Assembly (NCBI RefSeq): GCF_024347675.1
Contig: NZ_AP024881.1
Span: forward strand, 1,178,001-1,242,000
Direction of reading: 5' to 3'
Origin: Vibrio ishigakensis
Lineage (GTDB): Bacteria > Pseudomonadota > Gammaproteobacteria > Enterobacterales > Vibrionaceae
DNA: 64,000 bases
Of this stretch, positions 48,970-57,716 are shown piece after piece. Made by a program: the position numbers and the translations under genes. Each line of letters begins with the position of its first letter. The stretch's first letter is position 1. The notes beneath the pieces are model-generated. The model made no database searches. It saw only the letters and a program-made list of their open reading frames with translations, and was not told the origin of the DNA.

Positions 48970-49008
48970 GTCATTCCCGAGCGCTCCTATCGGGGATCTT
49001 CGACCCTC
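48970..49008. repeat. REP-like intergenic palindrome, copy B
   Basis: Contains GTCATTCCCGA, then ATCGGGGATCTTCGA. It closely matches the copy at 56382 (GTCATCCCCGA...ATCGGGGACCTTCAA). The arms TCCCCGA/TCGGGGA form a stem. Confidence 0.65.
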
Positions 49009-49092
49009 GCCACCCCAAAACCGCCCACCCAACTTCCGTTTCCCAAACGAACCTGATACCGTTACCTGTATAGTTTCCTTGACAGCTAATTC

Positions 49093-49470
49093 ATGAATCC
49101 CATATCAGTTCCTCTACCATCTCTTATCCATCGTCTCGGTGGCAGTGACGTTGCAAAATTAAAGACGCTGGCGAGTCAGCATAAGTGCGAATTAAAGCGT
49201 GTCAGGCGTTCTCGAAATTGGGTACTGCAAGGGATGTGGCAGGATGTGAATGCGTTTGCACAGGCGGTGCCAAGGCTAAGATTAGTCAAAGAAACCTACT
49301 TCCTATCTAAGATAACTCCAGTCCTCAGGGCCACTAAAACCGAAACCCCTCAAGAGATGTTAATGCGCCTTCTCAAAGACCAGCCAGACTTGACTGTGGC
49401 AGAGCTGGTGGATGCAACCGGGTGCGATCTAACCGAGGTCCGTCGAGCTCGAATTGAATTCGATTTCTGA
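49093..49470 (+). CDS. Small conserved Vibrio protein, possibly the 'ribosome recycling factor-like' RRF_GI family
   Basis: A 125-residue basic soluble protein. It begins MNPISVPLPSLIHRLGGSDVAKLK, followed by a positively charged ELKRVRRSRNWVLQG segment and a C-terminal helix-turn-helix-like stretch (MLMRLLKDQPDLTVAELVDATGCDLTEVRRAR). It resembles small Gammaproteobacterial proteins that databases label ribosome recycling factor family. It is not homologous to Frr as far as I can see, so that label should not be read as function. The start is ATG 49093; a promoter lies in the preceding IS/REP region. Confidence 0.6.
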   Translation: MNPISVPLPSLIHRLGGSDVAKLKTLASQHKCELKRVRRSRNWVLQGMWQDVNAFAQAVPRLRLVKETYFLSKITPVLRATKTETPQEMLMRLLKDQPDLTVAELVDATGCDLTEVRRARIEFDF

Positions 49471-49558
49471 TAAATTTCGATTTGTAAATAAAATGGCTTT
49501 AATTAAATTTTTGTTTTGGTGTATAGTCCACTTTACAGAAGTTAAGAAGGACTAATTC

Positions 49559-50320
49559 ATGAAAAAGCTAATCTTAGGTCTCTCTCTGGGCCTAATGACT
49601 GTTGGTGTTGCACACGCTGACCGTCTAGACGATATCCAGAAAGAGGGTGTACTAAGAGTAGGTACCACAGGTGACTATCGACCATTCTCATACCACGATG
49701 GTGAAGCACTTAGTGGATACGATATCGATGTCGCGAAATATATGGCTGATCAGCTTGGCGTTAAGGTTGAGTTTGTTGAAACCACATGGAAGGGCCTACT
49801 TGATGGTCTTGCAGAAGATAAATATGACATCGCCATGGGTGGTATCACGCGTAAGATGCAACGTCAGCTAAACGCTGAGCAGACTCAAGGCTACATGACT
49901 TTTGGTAAGTGCTTTTTGGTAGCTAAAGGTAATGCAGACAAATTCGATACAATTGAGGAAGCGAACCAAGCGAGCACTAAAGTGGGCTACAACATTGGTG
50001 GCACCAACGAGTTGTTCGCGAAAGAGCACCTCACAAGCGCTAAATTCACCACCTTTGAAAACAACCTAGACGTGCCAGAGGCCGTTGCTGAAGGCAAAGT
50101 AGATGTGATGGTAACCGAAACGCCAGAAGCGCTTTACTACCAAAGCATCGATAAGCGCCTTGAGGCGTCAGGCTGTGCAGACCCATTCACTAAGAGCCAG
50201 TTTGGTTATCTTATCCCGAAAGGGGAGCAGCGACTGCTTAACACAGTAAACTTCATGATGGATGAGATGAAGCTGAAAGGTGTTGAAGAAGATCTGATGG
50301 AAAAGAATGCTCTGAAATAG
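49559..50320 (+). CDS. Periplasmic binding protein resembling cyclohexadienyl dehydratase (PheC-like)
   Basis: A 253-residue type II periplasmic-binding-fold protein with a clear signal peptide (MKKLILGLSLGLMTVGVAHA, cut after AHA). It resembles amino-acid binding proteins, but its closest pattern to memory is P. aeruginosa PheC. Shared blocks are RVGTTGDYRPFSYHDG, YDIAMGGI, NIGGTNELFAKEHL, VMVTETPEALYY and the late Cys in EASGCADPF. The Glu at about residue 190 (TETPEA) aligns with the catalytic Glu of PheC (TDAIEA). No permease or ATPase gene is adjacent, which also favours an enzyme. It is followed by a terminator. Confidence 0.72.
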   Translation: MKKLILGLSLGLMTVGVAHADRLDDIQKEGVLRVGTTGDYRPFSYHDGEALSGYDIDVAKYMADQLGVKVEFVETTWKGLLDGLAEDKYDIAMGGITRKMQRQLNAEQTQGYMTFGKCFLVAKGNADKFDTIEEANQASTKVGYNIGGTNELFAKEHLTSAKFTTFENNLDVPEAVAEGKVDVMVTETPEALYYQSIDKRLEASGCADPFTKSQFGYLIPKGEQRLLNTVNFMMDEMKLKGVEEDLMEKNALK

Positions 50321-50340
50321 TCCGAGCGTTTAGAGTTATA

Positions 50341-50370
50341 AAAAGGGTCAGCATTTGCTGACCCTTTGTC
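50341..50370. terminator. Terminator between the PheC-like gene and metC
   Basis: AAAGGGTCAGC/GCTGACCCTTT stem between convergent genes, with a short A-run on the left and TTTGTCGTTT on the right. Confidence 0.75.
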
Positions 50371-50372
50371 GT

Positions 50373-51593
50373 TTAAGCTTCGACCGATTGAGCTTCAAGC
50401 ACAGCGTTATAGCGTGCAAAGCCAGCCTCAAGGTCTTTAATCAGGTCATCGACACTTTCTAGACCGATATGCAGGCGGAATAGGGTGCCGGTGAAGTTTG
50501 GATTCGCTACCGTGCGCAGACTATTAAACGAGCGTGGCTCGTTCGCTAGGATCAAGCTTTCAAACCCGCCCCAAGAGTAACCCATACCAAACAGGTTCAT
50601 ACCATCAAGAAGCGCTGTGGTCGCCTTGGTATTTTGCGACTTCATCACGAACGAGAACAGGCCGTTGCCACCGGTGAAATCACGCTTGAAGAATTCGTGA
50701 CCCGGGCAGGTTTCCAGACCCGGATGGCGCACATGGTCCACCTCAGGACGAGACGCTAGCCATTTAGCTACCTTCAGGCTACTTTCTTGATGCTGCTTTA
50801 GGCGCACATCTAGGGTGCGGATACCGCGAAGACCTAGATAAACGTCGTCTGGCGATACACACTGACCCATTAAATAGCTGTGCTCGCGAAGCTGTGGCCA
50901 GAATTCCTCGGTAGAGATAGCCGTACCTAGCATCACATCTGAGTGACCCACTATGTATTTGGTTGCCGCTTGGATAGAGATATCCACGCCGTGCTCAAAA
51001 GGAGAGAAGTGCAGCCCTGCAGCCCAAGTGTTATCTAGCATAACTATGATGCCGTGCTTGTGCGCAATCTCAGCCAGCAGCGGCACGTCCATCACTTCCA
51101 TAGTGATAGAGCCTGGAGATTCTAGGAACAGTACCTTGGTATTTGGCTGAATAAGCTCTTCAATCTCTTTGCCGATGGTTGGTCCGTAATAGGTAGTCTC
51201 TACGCCAAGGCGCTTTAGCATGGTATCGCAGAAGTCGCGGGTGGGTTCGTAGCAGGTGTCGACCATAAGCACATGATCGCCAGTCTCAACAAAAGAAAGG
51301 ATGGCATTAGAGATAGCCGCAGTGCCACAAGGGTAAAGGGCACAGCCGTAACCGCCTTCAAGCTCAACCATGGCATCTTGAAACGCAAAGTGGGTTTGCG
51401 TACCACGGCGACCATAGAAGAGTTCTTTGTTCATGCGATTGATTGCAGCTTCATTTTTTTCAGCTACGGTATCGAACAAGATGGTGGATGCACGCTGTAC
51501 TGGTGGGTTAACTACGCCATGGGTCCATTTTTTATCACGACCTGCACCGATAAGTTGGGTGGTTTTAGCGACTGGGGTATTGCTTTTCGACAT
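50373..51593 (-). CDS. metC: Cystathionine beta-lyase
   Basis: A 406-residue Cys/Met-metabolism PLP enzyme cleaving cystathionine to homocysteine, pyruvate and ammonia. Visible are YGRRGTQTHFAFQDAM (phosphate-binding Tyr/Arg), the pyridine-stacking Tyr in DTCYEPTR, the Asp of VMLDNTWAAG, and the Schiff-base Lys in SIQAATKYIVGHSD. It resembles E. coli MetC more than MetB (VNPPVQRAST). The ATG at 51593 is chosen because AAGGAAGG sits just upstream; the longer frame would have no such site. Confidence 0.93.
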   Translation of the reverse strand: MSKSNTPVAKTTQLIGAGRDKKWTHGVVNPPVQRASTILFDTVAEKNEAAINRMNKELFYGRRGTQTHFAFQDAMVELEGGYGCALYPCGTAAISNAILSFVETGDHVLMVDTCYEPTRDFCDTMLKRLGVETTYYGPTIGKEIEELIQPNTKVLFLESPGSITMEVMDVPLLAEIAHKHGIIVMLDNTWAAGLHFSPFEHGVDISIQAATKYIVGHSDVMLGTAISTEEFWPQLREHSYLMGQCVSPDDVYLGLRGIRTLDVRLKQHQESSLKVAKWLASRPEVDHVRHPGLETCPGHEFFKRDFTGGNGLFSFVMKSQNTKATTALLDGMNLFGMGYSWGGFESLILANEPRSFNSLRTVANPNFTGTLFRLHIGLESVDDLIKDLEAGFARYNAVLEAQSVEA

Positions 51594-51661
51594 CTGCCTT
51601 CCTTGAATTTCATGAATTATTTCCATGAAACCAGAGCCCCAACATCAGTGCAAGAAAAAAG

Positions 51662-53116
51662 TTATAACACCGGACTAAACAGGTAGAAACTGCGCTCTAA
51701 GAAGCGATGAACCATGCCTCGCTCACGCCATTTATGCTTATCAACTTGAGTTGATTGCTTGATGTACTCTTCTTGAAGCCAATACAGTTGCTGGGTAAAT
51801 TCGGCGTCATCGACCACCAGCGTTACCTCAAAGTTGAGCCATAGACTGCGAACGTCCAAGTTTACTGTACCAATCAAGCAATACTGCTTATCGATGACCA
51901 CGGATTTGGTGTGAAGTAGCCCGCCTTCAAACTCATGGATGATAACTCCTGCAGCAAGAAGCTCAGAATAGTAAGACTTGGATGCCCAGCCCACCATGAT
52001 AGAGTCGTTCTTTTTCGGGATGATCAGCTCAACTTTAACCCCGCGCTGTGCCGTGGTACGAATGGTTTCAAGAAGCTCAGCACTCGGCACAAAATAAGGG
52101 GTGGTAAAGGTGACCGATTCGCTCGCGCGGCTGATAGCAATATTCAGCACCTGCTGGATCAGGTTGTCAGGCATACCCGGGCCAGATGGCACTACCTGTA
52201 TCGGATGAAGCAGGTTATCCGGCTCAACATCGCACTCAGGTTGGGCAGGGAAGTCACGCTGACCGGTTTCTACCTCCCAATCCCAGCAGTGAATAGCGGA
52301 GAGAACATTTACGGTCGGACCCGTTACCCTTACCATTACATCGACCCATTGACCCACACCTGAATCTTGCTTGAAAAACTCAGGGTCGACTAGGTTCATG
52401 GAGCCGGTATAAGCAATCTCATCATCGATAACGATGATTTTACGGTGTTGTCTAAGATCAAGGCGGCGCAGGAACATACGCCACGGGTTTACTTGAAGAG
52501 CAGCTATCACGTCTACGCCAGCGGCGCGCATCATCTTATACCAAGAGCTCTTGAAGAATTTACGGCTACCAGCGGCATCGAGCAGCACCTGACATTTCAC
52601 TCCGCGACCTGCAGCTTGAATCAAGGCCGAGGCAACAGAGTTAGCAAGACCACCTTCGTTCCAGATGTAGAACTCCATGCGGATTTCGCGCTTGGCTTGT
52701 TCTATATCCTCAACGATAGATTTAAGGATCTTCTCCGGGGTGTCTTGCAAAGAAAGAGTGTTACCACAAAGGGCAGGAATACCCATGCGATTGGTACAGA
52801 GATCATCTATGTGGGTAATGTGTGTCGGCGTTTTCTCTGGAAGGTGGGCATTACAGTCAAGAAGCTTCAGGAACCATGATTTGTAAGGTTCGAACATGGT
52901 TCGAGCACGCTCAGCACGTTTACGCCCGAGGTTTAATTCACCAAATAGGAAATAACAGAATACCCCTACAAACGGCAGGATATAGATGATCATCAACCAA
53001 GCGAGAGAGACGCTGACTGAGCGACGCTTGATCACCACACGAATCGTGACACCCGCAACTAAGATCCAGTAGAGGGCGACCCCAACCAGGGTCAACACGT
53101 GATATACGCCTTCCAT
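51662..53116 (-). CDS. cls: Cardiolipin synthase (ClsA-type)
   Basis: A 484-residue inner-membrane phospholipase-D-superfamily enzyme making cardiolipin from two phosphatidylglycerols (E. coli ClsA 486 aa). Two N-terminal helices (about 5-25 and 37-57) are followed by two HKD motifs, HRKIIVIDDEIAYTGSMN and HTKSVVIDKQYCLIGTVN. The ATG at 53116 gives the family N-terminus (MEGVYHVLTLVGV); an in-frame TTG seven codons upstream is less likely. Confidence 0.95.
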   Translation of the reverse strand: MEGVYHVLTLVGVALYWILVAGVTIRVVIKRRSVSVSLAWLMIIYILPFVGVFCYFLFGELNLGRKRAERARTMFEPYKSWFLKLLDCNAHLPEKTPTHITHIDDLCTNRMGIPALCGNTLSLQDTPEKILKSIVEDIEQAKREIRMEFYIWNEGGLANSVASALIQAAGRGVKCQVLLDAAGSRKFFKSSWYKMMRAAGVDVIAALQVNPWRMFLRRLDLRQHRKIIVIDDEIAYTGSMNLVDPEFFKQDSGVGQWVDVMVRVTGPTVNVLSAIHCWDWEVETGQRDFPAQPECDVEPDNLLHPIQVVPSGPGMPDNLIQQVLNIAISRASESVTFTTPYFVPSAELLETIRTTAQRGVKVELIIPKKNDSIMVGWASKSYYSELLAAGVIIHEFEGGLLHTKSVVIDKQYCLIGTVNLDVRSLWLNFEVTLVVDDAEFTQQLYWLQEEYIKQSTQVDKHKWRERGMVHRFLERSFYLFSPVL

Positions 53117-53341
53117 TTCACTCTTTTTATTTTTCAAATACTTATTAAGATCATTGTATACGCAATTTGTATCCCTGTATCGAAATAAGTGTTTCGTGTT
53201 ATGCCTGTCAGGTTTTGCTGTAGCACTTGTAATCAGGATGTAGAAAAAGGGTGGAGTTTTGCTATTCCTTTGCCGTTTCTATCTCAATTTTTTGAGTCAG
53301 CGTATATAATCCCGCGATATTTGATTTTTAAGTGAGTCCAC

Positions 53342-54007
53342 ATGTTTGACATCCTCGACCAGCAACCCGATTTTATTGTGATCAATAAGCATCCACAGGT
53401 TAGCGTGCATAAGGATGAGCAAGAGAGCTCACTGCTGATGGAAATCCAAAAGCAGCTCGGTTGTGGCCAACTCTACCTAGTACATCGCCTCGATAAGATG
53501 ACTTCGGGTATCTTGCTTCTGGCTACATCCCAATCTGCTGCATCCGAGCTTTCGCAAGCCTTTGCCGACAGAAAGGTCGAGAAGTTTTATCTAGCGCTGT
53601 CTGACAAAAAGCCAAAGAAGAAGCAGGGACTTATCAAGGGTGATATGACAAAGAGTCGTCGCTCTGCTTGGAAACTGCTTCCGACGAATGAAAACCCAGC
53701 CATGACCCAGTTTTTCTCTCAAGCTTGTGAGGGTAAGCGCGTCTTTTTGTGTAAGCCTAAAACCGGTAAGACCCATCAGATCCGGGTGGCGCTTAAATCC
53801 ATAGGCAGTCCTATCTTGGGTGACCCTATTTATAACCCGACTAGTAATGCGGACCGAGGTTATCTACATGCCTATGGCTTGGCCTTTGAGTATCAAGGTG
53901 AAAAGTATCAATACCGCTGTTCTCCTGTGGGCATGGGGGAGCTTTGGAATGAAGAACAATTGACCTCGTGGCGACAGCCAGAAGCGCTGAATTGGCCACG
54001 AGTATAG
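53342..54007 (+). CDS. RluA-family pseudouridine synthase (TIGR01621-like)
   Basis: A 221-residue pseudouridine synthase with the catalytic Asp motif VHRLDKMTSGILL, the second conserved motif KPKTGKTHQIRVALK, and GDPIY. It has no S4 domain, unlike RluC or RluD, which fits a small single-domain RluA group. The RNA target (tRNA or rRNA position) cannot be told from sequence. It ends 8 bases before the methyltransferase start, so the two RNA-modification-type genes may be co-transcribed. Confidence 0.85.
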   Translation: MFDILDQQPDFIVINKHPQVSVHKDEQESSLLMEIQKQLGCGQLYLVHRLDKMTSGILLLATSQSAASELSQAFADRKVEKFYLALSDKKPKKKQGLIKGDMTKSRRSAWKLLPTNENPAMTQFFSQACEGKRVFLCKPKTGKTHQIRVALKSIGSPILGDPIYNPTSNADRGYLHAYGLAFEYQGEKYQYRCSPVGMGELWNEEQLTSWRQPEALNWPRV

Positions 54008-54015
54008 GAACAAGA

Positions 54016-54957
54016 ATGAATCTAACAATGGACCAAAATGCACTGACGCTTTTCTTTGAGAAGGTGCGTGAGGGCTTAACCACTAATCCCAATGAAGTAA
54101 GGCGCCTGTTTCATGGTCGTGGCCGAGTTTATGAAGGGCTAGAACAACTTACCTGCGACTGGCTCGCCGGCAATCTTATGGTGCAGATATTCAAGCCTGT
54201 TTCGGAAGAGTTTGAGTTGAGTCTCAAGCAGAGCTTATTAGCGCTTATTGATACAGAAGGCCTGCCACAAATCATTTCTATCTCGATTCAGCATCGTCAC
54301 CAAGAGGGTGCACCGACGGAGGTTTTATTCGGCGAGGTTCCTGAAAAGATTGAGGTTGTTGAGTCAGGCCTTAAATATTTGATGAACCTGAAGTCCAACC
54401 AAAACTCAGGCCTTTTCCTAGATATGCGCCTTGGGCGAGATTGGGTGAGAGAAAACGCTGCAGGTAAATCGGTATTGAACCTGTTCGCCTATACCTGTGG
54501 TTTCTCTGTGGCGGCTATCGCTGGTGGGGCGACTCAGGTGGTGAATGTGGATATGGCGCGCTCTTCTCTAAATCGCGGTCGCGATAATCATCACCTTAAC
54601 AATCTTGATGTCAGCAAAGCAAAATTTCTAGCTCATGATATCTTCAAGTCTTGGGGCAAGATCAAGCGAATGGGGCCTTACGATATCGTTATCTCGGATC
54701 CGCCATCATTCCAGAAAGGTAGCTTTGCCCTAACCAAGGACTATCAGAAAATCTTGCGTCGCCTGCCAGAATTGTTGACCGAGGATGGGCTGGTTTTAGC
54801 CTGTGCAAACTCGCCAGCAGTAACTTCAGAATTTGTTATCGATGCGATGAAAGAGAATGCGCCAGACCTCAAATATGTGCGTCGATTAGACAACCCAGAA
54901 GAGTTTGCGGATGTTGATCCAGAGGCCAGTTTGAAGGTTCAGCTGTTCAAGCAATAA
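54016..54957 (+). CDS. Class I SAM-dependent methyltransferase (RlmI/RlmK-like core)
   Basis: A 313-residue protein resembling the catalytic region of rRNA m5C/m7G methyltransferases such as RlmI and the C-terminal half of RlmL. It has GLFLDMRLGRDWV, SAM motif I VLNLFAYTCGFSVAA, VVNVDMARSSL and the catalytic-type VISDPPSFQKG. It lacks an N-terminal PUA domain and has no catalytic Cys of the RlmI type that I can point to. The ATG at 54016 follows AGGAACA. The target is unknown; context with a pseudouridine synthase suggests RNA. Confidence 0.8.
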   Translation: MNLTMDQNALTLFFEKVREGLTTNPNEVRRLFHGRGRVYEGLEQLTCDWLAGNLMVQIFKPVSEEFELSLKQSLLALIDTEGLPQIISISIQHRHQEGAPTEVLFGEVPEKIEVVESGLKYLMNLKSNQNSGLFLDMRLGRDWVRENAAGKSVLNLFAYTCGFSVAAIAGGATQVVNVDMARSSLNRGRDNHHLNNLDVSKAKFLAHDIFKSWGKIKRMGPYDIVISDPPSFQKGSFALTKDYQKILRRLPELLTEDGLVLACANSPAVTSEFVIDAMKENAPDLKYVRRLDNPEEFADVDPEASLKVQLFKQ

Positions 54958-55090
54958 GCCAACTGACGACTAGTTGATCGAGACTATTTCAAGGATTGCA
55001 TATTGCAACGTTAGTTTTTATTAATTTTCTTGAATTCAGTGAGTGCAGGGCTTAATTTACCCGCATTCACTGCATGGAGAAATGAAACTA

Positions 55091-56308
55091 ATGAGTGTAG
55101 AAAATAATAACCAGCCTTGGGCTGAGCCGATGTCTCAAGAGACCTTCGAATTTATGTCAAAGGTGCTGGCATCACCGTCACCAATCGGTTTTGAAGCAGC
55201 TATGAGCTATGGCGTGATCAAGCCAGAGTTCGAATCCTTTATGCCACAAGGTTGGGGCATTCATCAGTTTAAAGGCAACGCGAGCCTAGTGTTCGATAGC
55301 CATCCAGGTCGCGACGACCTAACCAGCGTTATGATCGTGGGCCATGCGGATAAGATCCGTATGCAAGTACGTAAGATTGATAACGATGGTAAGGTGTGGA
55401 TCAACACCGACTCTTTCCTGCCGACCACACTGATCGGTCATGAGGTTAAGGTATTCTGCCAAAACCCTGAACAGCCGGGCTCTTACAAGTCTATCTCTGG
55501 CTGTACGGTTGAAGCGCTAGGCGCGATTCACTTTTCAACGCCGGCTCAGCGCACCGGTGAGCAAGGTATCAAGCCAGAGACCATCTATTTAGAGATGCAT
55601 ATGCATGGCGACGATCGTAAAGCTCAGGTTGAAGCCCTCGGTCTGCGCCCAGGTGACCCAATCCTTCTTGACCGACCAATTAAGCGTGGTGTGGGCAAAG
55701 ATACCTTCTATGGTGCGTATCTAGATAACGGCCTTGGCTGTTTCTCTGTAACAGAGATTGCTCGCAAGCTTGCAAGCGAGAACCTAGATAATGTACGCGT
55801 GATGTACACTATCGCGACTCATGAAGAGATTGGCCGTTTTGGCTCTACGCAAGTAGTGGGTGAGCTTAAGCCTGATATCCTTATCGCGACAGACGTAAAC
55901 CATGACTATGAAGCCGCTCCTGGTATCGGCGCTCGTAACATGAACCCACTTAAGATGGGTGAAGGCTTTACCATAGGTCGTGGTGCGGTAGCCTCTGAAC
56001 CACTCGTGCAAATGCTTGTAAATGTGTGTCGTGAAAAAGGCATCCCACATCAGCTAGACTTCTCTGGCCGCGACATGGGTACAGATGGCATGGCAGCAGC
56101 ACTTGCAGGTGTAGACAGCGCGGCAATGACTGTAGGCTACCCAATCCGCAACATGCACACCTCATCAGAGTCGGCGCATACTGGCGATCTGAAAGCCTCT
56201 ATCTACGCGATTACTGAATTGCTTCGCCATTTCAATGACATGAACGAAGGCAAAGGCATCACTCGTGATGACCTTAAAAACAGCCACATTCGCCTAGATA
56301 ATCTGTAA
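55091..56308 (+). CDS. M42 family metallopeptidase
   Basis: A 405-residue cytosolic aminopeptidase of the tetrahedral TET/FrvX family. Binuclear metal ligands and catalytic residues are visible in order: IVGHADKI, GAYLDNGLGC, THEEIGRFGS, ATDVNHD and MHTSSESAH. It is likely a peptide-degrading enzyme. Two close starts exist: ATG 55082 is only 2 bases from GGAG, so ATG 55091 is preferred on spacing. No partner gene is evident; a strong terminator follows. Confidence 0.88.
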   Translation: MSVENNNQPWAEPMSQETFEFMSKVLASPSPIGFEAAMSYGVIKPEFESFMPQGWGIHQFKGNASLVFDSHPGRDDLTSVMIVGHADKIRMQVRKIDNDGKVWINTDSFLPTTLIGHEVKVFCQNPEQPGSYKSISGCTVEALGAIHFSTPAQRTGEQGIKPETIYLEMHMHGDDRKAQVEALGLRPGDPILLDRPIKRGVGKDTFYGAYLDNGLGCFSVTEIARKLASENLDNVRVMYTIATHEEIGRFGSTQVVGELKPDILIATDVNHDYEAAPGIGARNMNPLKMGEGFTIGRGAVASEPLVQMLVNVCREKGIPHQLDFSGRDMGTDGMAAALAGVDSAAMTVGYPIRNMHTSSESAHTGDLKASIYAITELLRHFNDMNEGKGITRDDLKNSHIRLDNL

Positions 56309-56324
56309 TAGATTGGCTAAACGA

Positions 56325-56355
56325 AAAGAGCGCTCAAATTTGAGCGCTCTTTCTT
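56325..56355 (+). terminator. Terminator of the M42 peptidase gene
   Basis: AAAGAGCGCTCAA/TTGAGCGCTCTTT stem followed by a T-rich tract. Confidence 0.88.
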
Positions 56356-56381
56356 TATATCCGTACAAGATTAAAAATTTC

Positions 56382-56415
56382 GGTCATCCCCGACTCGATC
56401 GGGGACCTTCAAACC
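56382..56415. repeat. REP-like intergenic palindrome, copy C
   Basis: GTCATCCCCGACTCGATCGGGGA plus CCTTCAA, with arms TCCCCGA/TCGGGGA. It matches copy B at 48970-49008, and like it lies in an intergenic gap. Confidence 0.65.
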
Positions 56416-56423
56416 TACTGAAC

Positions 56424-56948
56424 TCAAACAGTCGCCACCCGCACTAACTCCATAGAAACCGCCCCAATATAACAAGCTCTGCGACACTCGCCGCATCCAT
56501 TACACTTATCGGCACCCAGCTCTGGCAACTCCCCATCTTCAATAGAGATAGCACCCTTACCACAAGCGCTCTGGCACTCCACGCAATCCAGCCCAAAGTG
56601 GTTATTGCATGCTTCAGCGAACCTAGGAATTAGGTCAATGTGCTGTTCAGTAGTCATGTGTAGCGCACCGGTAGGGCAAACTTGGGCACAGGCGTCACAA
56701 AAAGAACAGGCGTTGTAATCAAGATTGATCTTAACGTTGGCTTCTTGCTTTTCAATAACGCTATTTGGGCAGGCGAATACGCACTCACCACAATTGTCAC
56801 AAAGGTGTTCAAATAGAGGTTCTGCCACCGCACGAGGAGGGCGGGGCATAGTTCTTTGGTGCACCTCAGCTTCAGCTTTTAATTGCTGGACCGGCTTGGC
56901 GACTCTACTTAAAAAGCCGCGGCGTTGGTTATCAATGGACTCTGGCAT
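56424..56948 (-). CDS. napF: NapF-like 4Fe-4S ferredoxin protein
   Basis: A 174-residue cytosolic iron-sulfur protein. After a basic N-terminus with RRGFLSR, it has Cys clusters CDNCGECVFACP, CSFCDACAQVCP and CNGCGECRRAC, plus the irregular CVECQSAC. It resembles NapF, which supports assembly of periplasmic molybdoenzymes. Here it is linked not to nap genes but to a TorD chaperone and DMSO reductase, so it may mature that enzyme. It overlaps the upstream torD-like gene by 17 bases. Confidence 0.8.
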   Translation of the reverse strand: MPESIDNQRRGFLSRVAKPVQQLKAEAEVHQRTMPRPPRAVAEPLFEHLCDNCGECVFACPNSVIEKQEANVKINLDYNACSFCDACAQVCPTGALHMTTEQHIDLIPRFAEACNNHFGLDCVECQSACGKGAISIEDGELPELGADKCNGCGECRRACYIGAVSMELVRVATV

Positions 56949-57519
56949 CTAAATAGAGTTTATTCTGTTCAACCTCTAGCTGGTTTTCGTCTATTAGCGC
57001 TTTTAGCCAATTGTTGGTTTCAAGCGCAAGGAGCTTAAAGTATTTAATGTCAGTCGAGTTCGACAGCAGCTCTAAATAATCAATAGCCCAAGGAAGCAGG
57101 TGTTTTTCTAATAACTCGATGGCTGCTTTAACTTTATTCATTTCCAGTAAATAAGAGTACGCCATAAGCATTAATCCAAACTGATCTTCAGGTTCACGGG
57201 TACCTGTGTCCATATCCACATCATGATGATGAAGGAACTGGCGATAATCTACCGTAGAGTGACCAAAGATGACTCGGTCTTTATCCAGATACACTGAACC
57301 CCAAGGCGGTGCGGGCATTGTACCAATGCCGCTGAAAAGCGTTTGAAACTCGTGGTTTAGAGATTCTTCGGAATCGGAGATAAGTGCAGATTCGCACTCG
57401 TATGAGAGCACATGTTCTAGAGCAAGTGCAGATACGAGGAATTTAGTTTCTGCCTTGGATTGCCACTGATAAAAGAGCGCCCCTAATATTTTAGCGGGAT
57501 CTTTGGAATTGATAATCAT
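56932..57519 (-). CDS. TorD/DmsD family molybdoenzyme chaperone
   Basis: A 195-residue all-helical protein of the TorD family of redox-enzyme maturation chaperones. They hold the Tat signal of molybdoenzymes until the cofactor is inserted. Visible are the family's FQTLFSGIGTMPAPPWGSVYLD region (conserved Pro/Pro-Trp-x-Ser) and a late Ala/Leu-rich YLLEMNKVKAAIELLEKHLLPWA. The neighbouring dmsA carries a twin-arginine signal, so DmsA is the likely client. Divergent from dmsA across 197 bases. Confidence 0.83.
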   Translation of the reverse strand: MIINSKDPAKILGALFYQWQSKAETKFLVSALALEHVLSYECESALISDSEESLNHEFQTLFSGIGTMPAPPWGSVYLDKDRVIFGHSTVDYRQFLHHHDVDMDTGTREPEDQFGLMLMAYSYLLEMNKVKAAIELLEKHLLPWAIDYLELLSNSTDIKYFKLLALETNNWLKALIDENQLEVEQNKLYLDARVH

Positions 57520-57625
57520 TATTATTTACTGCAAGACTACTTTGATGAAATATAGCCCTGTTGGTACGGCGTTTCTTTGACTTAAACCCCATAATCTCAA
57601 TCTTAGATTTATATTTCATATTCAA

Positions 57626-57639
57626 TTGATACCAATCAA
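57626..57639 (+). promoter_or_regulatory. FNR box of dmsA
   Basis: TTGATACCAATCAA is a perfect match to the FNR consensus TTGAT-N4-ATCAA. It is centred about 41 bases before a start predicted from a TGCTAT -10 element (57665-57670), the classic class II activator position. A NarL/NarP-like heptamer TACCCCT (57674-57680) overlaps the expected start; that part is tentative. Confidence 0.75.
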
Positions 57640-57716
57640 GATAGGCCTGATAAATAGGTGCACTTGCTATTTCTACCCCTAAAGTAGAAGGCTGAAATAA
57701 TCGAAGGCACCTTTAT

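Noticed and set aside
55043..55090. Longer start for the M42 peptidase
   Set aside because: The extra residues do not look like the family and no ribosome site lies upstream of that start.
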